This document shows positions 42,818-51,356 of a stretch of DNA of 58,107 nucleotides, in pieces; the first letter of the stretch is position 1; every line of letters begins with the position of its first letter. A program made the translations under genes and the position numbers. The DNA is from Rhodopirellula sp. SM50 (GTDB lineage: Bacteria; Planctomycetota; Planctomycetia; Pirellulales; Pirellulaceae): positions 1 to 58,107 of the forward strand of contig NZ_NTFY01000088.1 in assembly GCF_002289565.1 (NCBI RefSeq). Reading direction: 5' to 3'. The notes below the pieces were generated by a model that was not told the DNA's origin, did no database searches, and saw nothing but the letters and a program-made list of their open reading frames with translations.

Positions 42818-44272
42818 TCAGGCTTCTTTGACTCCCCTGGATATGCGATTGCCAATCTCTTCATCGACATTGCGCCAGTAAGAAAATGCGCGTTCGAGCA
42901 CGGGTTCCGTCACACCTGCTTTTAAATGGCCGACCACATTAGACACCAACCGGTCGCGTGCTGCGTCATCCATCACGTCTCGAACAAGCGTTCCAGCCTG
43001 ACCAAAATCATCGTCGTCTTTTCGAAGCGTGTACGCCGCGCGAGTAAACTCGCCATCGGCCGCCCAGGTTGTGTCCTCGGGATAGCGCTCCCCATCCGCT
43101 GCCGGTCCGTCTTTCGAGTTCGGTGCATAGACTGGGTCGGAGACGTTCTCGACCCGACCCATGCCATCCTTGCTGTAGCTGAATACAGGACACTGCGGAG
43201 CGTTAACGGGAATCTGCTTGTAGTTCACTCCCAGTCGATGCCGGTGAGCATCGGCGTAGGCAAACATTCGACCGAGCAGCATCTTGTCTGGGCTAATGCC
43301 GATCCCCGGCACAAGGTTGTTCGGCTCAAATGCAGCCTGCTCGATCTCAGTGTGGAAATCGGTCGGGTTGCGGTTGAGAGTAAGTCGACCGACTTCGTGC
43401 AGCGGATAGTCATGATGCGGCCACACTTTGGTCAAATCGAATGGGTTGAACCGATAGGTCTTGGCCTCCTCGAAGGGCATGATCTGCATCTTCAGCGTCC
43501 AACTCGGGTGCTCTCCCCGCTTGATAGCGTCGAAGAGATCACGTCGATGATAGTCACCATCGGCTCCTGCTAATCGATCGGCTTCGTCTTGTGTGAGAAA
43601 GTCGATTCCCTGATCGGTCTTGAAGTGGTATTTGACCCAGTAACGCTCCCCTTCGGCGTTGACCCACATGTAGGTATGACTGGAGTAGCCGTTCATGTTT
43701 CGCCAGGTCTTTGGAATCCCACGATCTCCCATCAGCCATGTGACTTGATGCGCCGACTCGGGCGACAGCGACCCAAAGTCCCATTGCATGTCGTGGTCAC
43801 GGAGTCCGCTGTCAGCACGACGTTTCTGGGAACGGATGAAGTGCTGAAACTTCATCCGATCGCGAAGGAAGAATACGGGCGTGTTGTTCCCGACCATGTC
43901 ATAGTTTCCTTCGCTGGTGTAGAACTTCACCGAGAAGCCACGCGGGTCGCGCCAAGTGTCAGGACTGCCTCGCTCGCCGGCCACAGTCGAAAACCGAATC
44001 AACGTGTCGGTCGTCGTCCCCGGCTGGAACACGGCAGCCTTGGTGTAGGCACTGACATCGCCTGTCACCTCGAAATGTCCAAACGCCCCGGAACCTTTCG
44101 CGTGCGGTTGTCGTTCGGGAATGCGTTCGCGATTGAAGTTGGCCATCTGCTCGATCAGATAATGGTCGTGCAGTAAAATCGGACCATCCGGCCCGACGGT
44201 CAACGAGTGCTCGTCACTAGAAACGGGGCAACCTGCATCGGTCGTTGTCGGCTTCAAGTCGTTCTTGTTCAT
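42818..44272 (-). CDS. katA: Monofunctional heme catalase, small-subunit clade
   Basis: 484 residues, the normal size of clade 3 catalases. The active-site His is in ERQPHAKGSGAFGHFEV, the active-site Asn in GNNTPVFFLRDRMKFQHFI, and the proximal Tyr heme ligand in RMFAYADAHRHRLGVNY. NADPH-binding-type residues lie around MQWDFGSLSPESAHQVTWLM. It degrades hydrogen peroxide in the cytosol. Start 44272 is chosen over 44470 because the product then begins MNKNDLKPTTTDAGCPVSS as in homologues and AAAGGACTC precedes it. A sigma-54-like site is at 44367. Confidence 0.95.
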   Translation of the reverse strand: MNKNDLKPTTTDAGCPVSSDEHSLTVGPDGPILLHDHYLIEQMANFNRERIPERQPHAKGSGAFGHFEVTGDVSAYTKAAVFQPGTTTDTLIRFSTVAGERGSPDTWRDPRGFSVKFYTSEGNYDMVGNNTPVFFLRDRMKFQHFIRSQKRRADSGLRDHDMQWDFGSLSPESAHQVTWLMGDRGIPKTWRNMNGYSSHTYMWVNAEGERYWVKYHFKTDQGIDFLTQDEADRLAGADGDYHRRDLFDAIKRGEHPSWTLKMQIMPFEEAKTYRFNPFDLTKVWPHHDYPLHEVGRLTLNRNPTDFHTEIEQAAFEPNNLVPGIGISPDKMLLGRMFAYADAHRHRLGVNYKQIPVNAPQCPVFSYSKDGMGRVENVSDPVYAPNSKDGPAADGERYPEDTTWAADGEFTRAAYTLRKDDDDFGQAGTLVRDVMDDAARDRLVSNVVGHLKAGVTEPVLERAFSYWRNVDEEIGNRISRGVKEA

Positions 44273-44297
44273 ACTGAGAGTCCTTTGTCTTTGGAGT

Positions 44298-44365
44298 AGT
44301 TTCGCCCGACCGATCCGCCGGTTGAAGGGACGTCGACGGACCGGAAGAGCGTCTGGGCGACTAAC
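44298..44365. repeat. Palindromic repeat, family A, in the catalase leader
   Basis: AGTTTCGCCCGACCGATCCG is followed by GGACCGGAAGAGCGTCTGGG and CGACT, an imperfect palindrome related to those at 34928 and 42708. As in the Usp gene at 34902, it falls between the predicted promoter and the start codon. Confidence 0.45.
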
Positions 44366-44366
44366 G

Positions 44367-44382
44367 AGCACATCGTGTTCCG
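44367..44382 (-). promoter_or_regulatory. Possible sigma-54 promoter of catalase
   Basis: Minus strand reads CGGAACA-CGAT-GTGCT, GG and GC ten bases apart; the -12 box GTGCT is the form also seen before dps. A weak dyad TTCAAC-GTGC-GTGCAC lies 60 bp upstream at 44441. Confidence 0.4.
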
Positions 44383-44490
44383 CTGATTCTCTAAATGGGA
44401 CAAATTTATCGCATTCTTCCACTTCAGGTGACGTGTTCTGTTCAACGTGCGTGCACCCGTCATCCACCACTAGAAAATCTCAACCCTCCG

Positions 44491-45183
44491 ATGAAGAACC
44501 GCAGCAAAACGAACTGGTTCGATTTCATTCAACGGTGCTTGGTTGTTTTTCTACGACTGGTGATTGTGCTTGGCATTCTGCTGGAGTTGCTGGAAGCCCT
44601 CTGGATGAACGCAGCCATTGCGATCGGCATTTTGCTTCTGACCTTTGTGCCAACGCACTTCGCCAACCGCATTAGGGTGAAGATTCCGCCTGAATCCGAA
44701 GTGATGACAGTCGCGTTCATCTTCGCCTCGCTCTTTCTCGGTGAGATTCGCGATTACTACATCAGATTCTGGTGGTGGGATATCGCGCTTCACACAACTT
44801 CCGGCGGATTGCTGGGGATTCTCGGTCTACTGCTTGTCTATGTGCTCAACGAGACACCTCGTGTTGATCTGCATATGCGACCTGGGTTTGTGGCGTTCTT
44901 CGCGTTCTGCTTCGCTCTTGCCACAGGCGCGATATGGGAAGTGTTTGAATTTTCCATGGACCAGTTCTTCGGGATGAATATGCAAAAACCGATGCTCGGC
45001 GATCCCTCGGGCCTGACCGACACCATGATCGACTTGATTGTGGACGCCCTGGGCGCATTGGTCGTATCGATCGCCGGCTATCTCTACCTGAAGCATGGCA
45101 ACGAATCAATCATCGACCGAGGAATCCAACGATTCATCGAGCGTAACCCGCGACTGTTCGCCGGCGACGACGCCCCGCGTTGA
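44491..45183 (+). CDS. Multi-helix membrane protein (DUF2238-like)
   Basis: A 230-residue protein with six helices. RLVIVLGILLELLEALWMNA is followed by FVPTHFANRIRVKIPPESEV, and WWWDIALHTTSGGLLGILG and ATGAIWEVFEFSMDQFFGMN form conserved charged-in-membrane segments seen in DUF2238 membrane proteins (HxxSG, EVFE). Function unknown. Divergent from catalase; the next gene, a Usp, follows after 218 bp with its own regulatory sites. The start at 44491 lacks a clear ribosome site. Confidence 0.7.
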   Translation: MKNRSKTNWFDFIQRCLVVFLRLVIVLGILLELLEALWMNAAIAIGILLLTFVPTHFANRIRVKIPPESEVMTVAFIFASLFLGEIRDYYIRFWWWDIALHTTSGGLLGILGLLLVYVLNETPRVDLHMRPGFVAFFAFCFALATGAIWEVFEFSMDQFFGMNMQKPMLGDPSGLTDTMIDLIVDALGALVVSIAGYLYLKHGNESIIDRGIQRFIERNPRLFAGDDAPR

Positions 45184-45203
45184 CGTCGTCAACGAGCGCT
45201 GAC
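45169..45203. promoter_or_regulatory. Tandem dyads 19 bp apart, predicted activator array
   Basis: GACGCC-CCGC-GTTGAC (45169-45184) and GTCAAC-GAGC-GCTGAC (45188-45203); the second has one mismatch to perfect symmetry. About 100 bp upstream of the promoter at 45302. Confidence 0.5.
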
Positions 45204-45301
45204 GCCGAGTGTCGGATGAATTACGGTGTCGCTCGGTCACTAAACGAGTCCGCCAGGTGTTTTGATGACTTCCGGCGATACTCGGACGCGCGTGCTGTTT
45301 C

Positions 45302-45317
45302 TGGCACAGGGTTCGCA
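45302..45317 (+). promoter_or_regulatory. Predicted sigma-54 promoter of a Usp gene
   Basis: TGGCACA-GGGT-TCGCA, a full -24 box with one mismatch in the -12 box; 85 bp before the GTG start at 45402. Confidence 0.55.
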
Positions 45318-45401
45318 ATCTAGCAGTCATTGGTGCTACACCGAGTTCATTCGGCTGTCATGTGAACCAGCATCGTATCGCAAACTGTGGAGATTCAAGC
45401 A

Positions 45402-45863
45402 GTGAAAAAAAACCTCATCCTCTGCCCGGTCGACTTCTCCGAAAGCACGGAGTTGGCGATCAGCCTAGCCGTCGACTTGGCCAACGCTGGCAACTCGAAA
45501 GTGATCTTGCTGCATGTCATTGCCCCGGACGTTCCCGCGATCTCCATCAATCAGTCGATCAACAACAGGCTTCTTGCACGACTGCGTCGTCAATACCTCG
45601 ACCTGAAAGAGGTTGATTGGGAGCAGGTGACTCGGCATGGCAATCCGGCCGAGACTGTGATTACGTACGCGAGGCAAAGTTCGGCCGACCTGATTGTGAT
45701 GGGGACTCAGGGCCGAACGGGGCTTGCCAGCCTAGTCGTCGGTAGTGTCGCCCGGCGAGTGATGAACGGTGCTCACTGTCCGGTCGTGACGGTGAAGACA
45801 CCGTCATTTCCCAGTGCCGGTTCATGGCAAGATGAAGTGATTGCGATGGGGGCCGGCAGCTAA
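45402..45863 (+). CDS. Universal stress protein, single domain
   Basis: 153 residues from GTG 45402 (the GGAG eight bases ahead supports it over the GTG at 45387). It reads KKNLILCPVDFSESTELAIS at the start and SADLIVMGTQGRTGLASLVV then GSVARRVMNGAHCPVVTVKT at the ATP loop, an intact G-2x-G-9x-GS motif. It is a single cistron with its own dyad array and sigma-54-like promoter. Confidence 0.9.
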   Translation: MKKNLILCPVDFSESTELAISLAVDLANAGNSKVILLHVIAPDVPAISINQSINNRLLARLRRQYLDLKEVDWEQVTRHGNPAETVITYARQSSADLIVMGTQGRTGLASLVVGSVARRVMNGAHCPVVTVKTPSFPSAGSWQDEVIAMGAGS

Positions 45864-46038
45864 GCACGTCATCGCGTTCGGCTCACATGATTACACCGCA
45901 ACTTTCCTGCCGACGTGCTCAGTTGATTTCACCACTGGATTTGAAATGACTCAGGCCAGCTACCTCGATCGCTAGCAATTGCAACCTAACTACAAAAGAC
46001 AAACAAGATAATTACGAAACGATTCAAGATTTTTGACC

Positions 46039-46258
46039 TGCTATTTGCTGGGTTGCCCAGGAACGTGCTTGCGACCAAATTGTGGTGGGAACGCACGGTC
46101 GCACTGGATTGGCAAATTTGTTGATGGGTAGTGTTGCCGAGCATGTGATTCGTCACGCAAGGTGTCCGGTCGTGACCGTCCGTTTACGACCTGAGAATGA
46201 GGAGCCACTGCAAGAACCCGCCGTCGGCATGGAGATGCCGCCGATTCAACCTTTGTAG
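46039..46258 (+). pseudogene. Universal stress protein C-terminal fragment
   Basis: The plus strand reads WVAQERACDQIVVGTHGRTG then LANLLMGSVAEHVIRHARCP and ends MPPIQPL at 46258. It is close to the C-terminal half of the Usp at 36358 (DQIVLGTHGRTGLINLLMGS). An in-frame TGA near 46036 marks the break; the N-terminal half is missing. Confidence 0.65.
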
Positions 46259-46397
46259 GGCGATGAATCGGAAATCAGTCGCTCGCCAGCGAACTTGCAG
46301 CAGAAACGCAACCACCGATCCAATGGGACACGACAGTCTTGCCGTTCCGACGCCTTGTGACGCCCGGCGGAAGTTATTACCGATAGAAGGAACACCA

Positions 46398-47030
46398 TTG
46401 GACCAGTACATCCAAGCGATTGTCGCATTGCTTGCAATCGCTAACCCACTCGCTGCAGTTCCCGTCTTTTTGGAGGCGGTCGACGGCACGGACAAGAAAC
46501 AACGACGAAAACCGGCTTTTCTGGCGGCAGTTTCTGTTTTCGCAATTTTGCTTGTCGCTGCCATCGCGGGCAATTGGGTGCTCGATATTTTTGACGTTTC
46601 CATCGCCGCGTTTCGTTGTGGTGGTGGATTGGTGATCTTGTTGATGGGCCTCACTATGCTGCAAGGGCGTACGTCAAGAGTCCAGAAGGAGTCGCTCACT
46701 CACAACGATCGTCTCACCAAGATCTTTGTCCCGCTCGCGATGCCACTCATTGCCGGGCCGGGAGCGATCACTACGGTGATCACCATTGCGTTGGCCGAAC
46801 CCTACTGGAAGAACCTCTCTGTCGCTCTGACGGCGATCGTGGTCTTGGCATCGGTGCTATGGCTCATGCTAATACTGTCGCAACGCGTCCACGAGTTGCT
46901 TGGCCCGCTTGGTCAAAAGATATTGCTCCGCTTTTTCGGTTTAATCTTGGTGGCAATCGGTGTGCAGTTTATGTTGGCAGGCGCGTATGAATTTTTTACC
47001 GACGTGATGGAACAAGGTTCACAGACGTGA
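46398..47030 (+). CDS. MarC-family integral membrane protein
   Basis: 210 residues with six helices, from TTG 46398 (GAAGGA ahead). The start QYIQAIVALLAIANPLAAVP and the repeat-like LAMPLIAGPGAITTVITIAL contain the two NP/GP half-helix motifs of the MarC/UPF0056 family. The family was once linked to multidrug resistance but its transport role is unproven. It follows the Usp fragment and precedes a repeat-bearing spacer. Confidence 0.88.
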   Translation: MDQYIQAIVALLAIANPLAAVPVFLEAVDGTDKKQRRKPAFLAAVSVFAILLVAAIAGNWVLDIFDVSIAAFRCGGGLVILLMGLTMLQGRTSRVQKESLTHNDRLTKIFVPLAMPLIAGPGAITTVITIALAEPYWKNLSVALTAIVVLASVLWLMLILSQRVHELLGPLGQKILLRFFGLILVAIGVQFMLAGAYEFFTDVMEQGSQT

Positions 47031-47483
47031 ATGGTGTCTACACATTGTTTTCTCGATTCTAATCTGGTCTGAGTGGATGGTTTCGCCCATCAGCCGTTTA
47101 CATCCATAGCCTTGAGCATCGCCCTGCGGATTACCCAATTTCTGCGTCTAACCGATCACCGTTGTTCGTCGCGAAGCGATGGGCAAGAAGGTTGGTCAAA
47201 AAATTGGTTGGTCAAAAAATAAGCAATGAGACATAGCACTCGAGTACGAGTGAATCAATGAAGAGAAACCACAAAGGCTGTGCTGAACCGAATTTTTCGA
47301 TTCACTGTCTCGTTGCAGTTGCTGACGAATGATATCTTATCCCCCTGGCGGAACTCTTCATTTTTTGACCACCAAATGTTTGACCAATTCCTTGTCATCC
47401 AACGGGCGTATTAAATCAAATGGGGTAGCTTTTAGCGTGAAGCGTCAGTTTTGGGTAATCCGCAGGGCATCGCCGAAGGTCCG
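47031..47483. other. Gene-free spacer with direct and inverted repeats
   Basis: No credible gene. A 16-bp unit GTTGGTCAAAAAATTG is repeated in tandem at 47191-47222, and inverted partners TTTTTTGACCACC (47361) and TTTGACCAATTCC (47382) close a stretch of about 200 bp. The layout suggests the ends of a small non-coding element or a structured transcript end. Confidence 0.5.
47191..47393. repeat. Non-coding element bounded by GGTCAAAAAA inverted repeats
   Basis: Two direct copies of GGTTGGTCAAAAAAT on the left and two inverted related copies on the right enclose about 140 bp without a reading frame. No target duplication was seen. Confidence 0.45.
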
Positions 47484-48995
47484 CTAACTCGGCTCGACTT
47501 GGCTGCGCCCGCGTTCGTCTGATTTTGGTGTTGAGTGATCGCAAGGTGCGAAGATTCGGTCGACCAAGGAACGCAATGCCGGTCGCAAAACAACGATTAC
47601 GTGATCGCCGCTCTCGAAGATGGAACGCCCCTGAGGCAAGATGGTTTGTTCGCCTCGAACGATCAGGGCAATGACCACTCCTTCGGGCAACGCCAGGTTC
47701 TTGATCATTGTCCCTACCGCCCGACAATCACGATCGACGAAGTAGTCGACGATGTCACCATCGACATTTTGAAGCGAACTGATTTCCAGGGTCACCGGAG
47801 GCGGCAAACGTGTCGGCACTTCGAGCTTCAGGTAGCGCGCGACGGCGGGTAAGGTCCAGCCCTGAACCAAAGCAGAAACAAGCACGACGAAGAAGACGAC
47901 GTCGAACATCACTGACGCGTCTTGCAAATTGGCTAGCATCGGAAACGTTGCGAGGGTGATGGGGACCGCCCCTTTGAGTCCCACCCACGACAAGAAAGCC
48001 AGTTCCTGACGAGCGAACTTGAATGGCGCGGCGCAAAAGAAAACCGCGATCGGTCGGGCGACGAAAATCAACACGGCCGCGATCCCCAGTGCCGGAATTG
48101 CCACATCGATCAATCGACTTGGGAAAGAGAGAATCCCCAAAGCCGTAAACATGAGGATTTGGCAAATCCAAGCCATTGCATCATGAAACAACAAAATCCC
48201 CCGATGAAAAACGGGCCGCCGATTCCCGATGACGATGCCGGTCAGGTAGACCGCCAAAAAACCGCTGCCGCCGAGAGCCGCCGCGAATCCGAATGAAGTG
48301 AGCCCTAGTCCCGTCGCCATGACCGGATACAGCCCGGCGGCTTCCAGCCGAATATGTCTCAACATCAAGGAGCCAACCCAGCCGATGAGCAGCCCTATGA
48401 CGGAACCCAAAACGATCTGGTTGAAGAACAACACAAGCAATCCGACCCCGAATGGCTCGGCACCCGATACGACTTGAATCAAACCGATGGTCAGAAAAAT
48501 GGCCATCGGGTCATTCGATCCACTCTCGACCTCCAACGTGCTGGCCAATTTGGGGCGGATGTGAACGCCGCCACCGCGCAGCACTGAGAACACGACCGAT
48601 GCATCCGTTGATCCCACGATGCTGCCCAGCAGCAAACCTTCCAGGAGGGAAAGCCCTAGAATCCACGAGGCAGCCAAACCGGTAATGAGTGCCGTGATGA
48701 ACACGCCTGCCGTTGCCAGCACTCCCGCTGCTTTCCACGCCGATTGAATCGATCGGTAGGGCGTTCGGATGCCGCCATCAAAAAGAATGATGCACAGTGC
48801 GGCTGTGCCGATGCCGTGAGCAAGCGAGTAATTCTCGAACTCGATTCCACCGATGCCTTCTGAGCCAGCAAGCATTCCCACAATCAGAAACACGAACAGG
48901 ACCGGCACGCCCATTCGGGCGGAGAATTTATTGGACGCAATGCCCAGCAACAGCAAGATGCCGGTGATGAGGATCAGTGTTTCGATGCTGAGCAT
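47484..48995 (-). CDS. K+/H+ (Na+/H+) antiporter, NhaP2/CvrA type
   Basis: 503 residues. Twelve to thirteen helices of the CPA1 family, with GSIVGSTDASVVFSVLRGGG and ESGSNDPMAIFLTIGLIQVV holding the paired acidic transport residues, and WVGLKGAVPITLATFP near the end of the membrane part. Residues about 400-480 form a TrkA-C/RCK-C-type regulatory domain (VGTMIKNLALPEGVVIALIV). It exchanges cytoplasmic K+ or Na+ for protons. It lies 66 bp after the Usp gene on the same strand and may belong to the oxidoreductase-Usp operon. Confidence 0.9.
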   Translation of the reverse strand: MLSIETLILITGILLLLGIASNKFSARMGVPVLFVFLIVGMLAGSEGIGGIEFENYSLAHGIGTAALCIILFDGGIRTPYRSIQSAWKAAGVLATAGVFITALITGLAASWILGLSLLEGLLLGSIVGSTDASVVFSVLRGGGVHIRPKLASTLEVESGSNDPMAIFLTIGLIQVVSGAEPFGVGLLVLFFNQIVLGSVIGLLIGWVGSLMLRHIRLEAAGLYPVMATGLGLTSFGFAAALGGSGFLAVYLTGIVIGNRRPVFHRGILLFHDAMAWICQILMFTALGILSFPSRLIDVAIPALGIAAVLIFVARPIAVFFCAAPFKFARQELAFLSWVGLKGAVPITLATFPMLANLQDASVMFDVVFFVVLVSALVQGWTLPAVARYLKLEVPTRLPPPVTLEISSLQNVDGDIVDYFVDRDCRAVGTMIKNLALPEGVVIALIVRGEQTILPQGRSIFESGDHVIVVLRPALRSLVDRIFAPCDHSTPKSDERGRSQVEPS

Positions 48996-49061
48996 TGATG
49001 AGGAAAATTGCGATTGAGATGGATCTTAAAGGTGCAGTTTAGCGACTCATGATTTCCGGCA

Positions 49062-49934
49062 TCAGGACATTGTGTCGTTTTGCGGCGGCGGTATCGCGAG
49101 TACGTCTCGATCGGAGTCACGCAGGACGCCTTCGGTCACGCTTCCCATCAGTGTCCGGGCAAACGCCGATCGACCGCAAGTACCAATGACAATTAACTCG
49201 ACAGATAGCCCGTTGGCTGTATCACAAATCGTTGAGGCGATGTCGCCAGCAGCAGGTTTGACGATCGTGGACATCCCGTCGACGTTGATTCTGTCCACGA
49301 ATGACGCGACCTCGTTCTGTGCCCGATTCCGTGCACCGGCAAGATATGATTGTTTGGCATCGTCGCTCAACGATGCGCGATTTAGCAGGGCAGATCCTGG
49401 ATCGCTGAAAACGTTCAGCAAAGAAACATTCGCATGATCGAGCAATCCAAGTGATCTGGCGTCGCCAATCGTCGTCTCCGAATAAACGGACAAGTCTGTC
49501 GCCACGAGTGCTTGACGGTATGAGCCCGTCGGAACACCGTTAGCCAACAAGACGGGACGGTCTGCGGTCCGGATCGTTCTTTCCGCAGTTGTCCCGATCA
49601 GAATATCTCGAAGAATCTGCCTGCGATGCGGCCCGATGACGATCAAATCAGCGCCGAGGTTTCGCGCTGCCTGCGTGATTCCGATAAACGGATTACCAAC
49701 GACAACATGAAAGTCGCACTTCACGGCGTCGATCTCTTCCAGAGTATGCGTTAGCTCCTCAAGAAGTTTGGTCGATGCCTCCCGCTGAGCCTGCACAATC
49801 ATTTGCGGCTGATCGTCATCAACAACGTGAACCAAGTGGAGCTTGGAATCAAATTCACGCGCCAACAACTTCGCACGACGGATCGCACGATCCGAGCGTA
49901 CCGAAAAATCCGTTGCAACCACAATGCTTTTCAC
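49062..49934 (-). CDS. Universal stress protein, two Usp domains
   Basis: 290 residues (MKSIVVATDFSVRSDRAIRR). Domain 1 has LIVIGPHRRQILRDILIGTT, domain 2 has VELIVIGTCGRSAFARTLMG then SVTEGVLRDSDRDVLAIPPP, the latter with an intact ATP-loop pattern. It starts 12 bp after the stop of the MDR oxidoreductase, so both are expected to be made from the sigma-54-like promoter at 51031. Confidence 0.9.
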   Translation of the reverse strand: MKSIVVATDFSVRSDRAIRRAKLLAREFDSKLHLVHVVDDDQPQMIVQAQREASTKLLEELTHTLEEIDAVKCDFHVVVGNPFIGITQAARNLGADLIVIGPHRRQILRDILIGTTAERTIRTADRPVLLANGVPTGSYRQALVATDLSVYSETTIGDARSLGLLDHANVSLLNVFSDPGSALLNRASLSDDAKQSYLAGARNRAQNEVASFVDRINVDGMSTIVKPAAGDIASTICDTANGLSVELIVIGTCGRSAFARTLMGSVTEGVLRDSDRDVLAIPPPQNDTMS

Positions 49935-49946
49935 TACGCTAAACTC

Positions 49947-50963
49947 TTAAAATCGATTGACTAAAACAACTTTGCCGTGGTCGACGCCTTCTTCGACGCG
50001 GCGATGCGCATCGGCAGCCTGATTCATTGAAAACTGACTGTCGATCGTTACTTTCAGTTTACCGACTTCGTAGAGTTCGACTAACTCGCGTAGGTCGGCG
50101 GCCGAAGGCTTGGCCAGCATCACTGTCCCAGACTTGGACAATGGCCACGTCACGAGCGTCATGAACATCCCTTTCGCATTCGGTTCGGTTGAAACGTAGC
50201 GCCCTCCGTCGGCGAGCACACGACGAGCGTCCAAGTAGCCAGATTTCCCCGCGACGTCGAAGATCAAATCCCATTGCTGGCCAGACTTCGTGAAATCAGT
50301 TTTCTGGTAGTCGAGGAAGCAATCTGCCCCAAGTTCAAGGCAAAACGCTTCGTTGGAACCACTCGCAACTGCCGTCACGTGCGCCTCGTAGCGTTTTGCA
50401 ATTTGAATCGCGAATGCTCCGACTCCACCGCTCGCTCCGTTGATGAGCACCCGCTTGCCGGGGGCGATCTGCCCATGATCGCGTAGTGACTGCAACGCCG
50501 TCGTTCCTGCCAATGGGATTGCGGCCGCTTCCTTTGTCGACATCGAATCAGGGATCTTCGCAGCCACACTCATCGGGCAAGTCACAAACTCCGCACAAGC
50601 TCCACCGCGAAGATGGTCGAGGTACGCCATCACTCGATCACCGGGCTTAAAAGGGGCATCCGCATCACAATCGACGACCTGTCCAGCCACGTCGTATCCG
50701 GGAATTCGCGGGAACCCGAACAAAAGCAATCCTTTCAATTCGCCCCTGCGAAGCCGATAGTCGATCGGATTTACGCTTGACGCCTCGACATGAATCAGCA
50801 GTTGGCCGGGTTGCCGTCGCGGAACTTCAACCATTCCCGTGCGTAAGACGCTGGCGTCGCCGTAGTCGTCATACACGACCGCATGCATCAGCTTGAGAGG
50901 CTTGATTGTCACAAACTCAATTGGGCGTGCTGCGTGTTTGCGTTCTTGGGTTTGCATACTCAT
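49947..50963 (-). CDS. MDR-family NADPH-dependent quinone reductase/alcohol dehydrogenase
   Basis: 338 residues. GroES-like half with SSVNPIDYRLRRGELKG and GYDVAGQVVDCDADAPFKPG; cofactor half with RVLINGASGGVGAFAIQIAK, the AxxGxG-type loop of zeta-crystallin-like quinone reductases that use NADPH, and no zinc ligands. The start may be 50963 or the more typical MHAVVYDDYGDASVL at 50888. Likely reduces quinones or enones during oxidative or electrophile stress. First gene of a unit with a Usp, divergent from dps. Confidence 0.88.
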   Translation of the reverse strand: MSMQTQERKHAARPIEFVTIKPLKLMHAVVYDDYGDASVLRTGMVEVPRRQPGQLLIHVEASSVNPIDYRLRRGELKGLLLFGFPRIPGYDVAGQVVDCDADAPFKPGDRVMAYLDHLRGGACAEFVTCPMSVAAKIPDSMSTKEAAAIPLAGTTALQSLRDHGQIAPGKRVLINGASGGVGAFAIQIAKRYEAHVTAVASGSNEAFCLELGADCFLDYQKTDFTKSGQQWDLIFDVAGKSGYLDARRVLADGGRYVSTEPNAKGMFMTLVTWPLSKSGTVMLAKPSAADLRELVELYEVGKLKVTIDSQFSMNQAADAHRRVEEGVDHGKVVLVNRF

Positions 50964-51030
50964 GAGATTTGTTTACGTGATCAAACTTTGGTGGGCTGGA
51001 AAGATAAGACTGGTGTCAACTTTCCTAACC

Positions 51031-51046
51031 AGCAAACGTCGGACCA
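51031..51046 (-). promoter_or_regulatory. Predicted sigma-54 promoter of the MDR-Usp operon
   Basis: Minus strand reads TGGTCCG-ACGT-TTGCT, a strong match; the expected transcript starts about 55 bp before ATG 50963. Confidence 0.6.
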
Positions 51047-51151
51047 AACGGAATCGCAACGCCTCAAGCTTGACTGTTGCGGTCGTCGTCAATGCTTCCG
51101 CCCGCCCCCAAATCCGGGGCGAGTCCGTTAAGCCGTTCCTTGGCAAAAAGC

Positions 51152-51187
51152 GTCGCCTCGAGTTGACGGGGCAATTTGATAGTTGAC
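51152..51187. promoter_or_regulatory. Direct half-sites GTTGAC 20 bp apart between MDR and dps
   Basis: GTCGCC-TCGA-GTTGAC (51152-51167) and a second GTTGAC (51182-51187). The left arms are degenerate, but the 20-bp spacing equals that of the tandem dyads at 35281 and 39296. It lies 80-110 bp from both divergent promoters. Confidence 0.45.
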
Positions 51188-51263
51188 GTTATCGGGGCGG
51201 CTTTGTTCAACAAATCCCTCCTTCGCTAGGGATCCGCTGTCATTCTCGGCCTCTATGGCCAAC

Positions 51264-51279
51264 TGGAACGCGACGTGCT
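51264..51279 (+). promoter_or_regulatory. Predicted sigma-54 promoter of dps
   Basis: TGGAACG-CGAC-GTGCT; -24 box identical to those at 35416 and 39384. About 80 bp before the dps start. Confidence 0.5.
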
Positions 51280-51356
51280 TGTTTGAGTGAACGTTCAGCG
51301 GCGTCGGCAACGTGCGACCCGCAAACGAAGATCCTGAATCTCAATGAGGAAAAACC

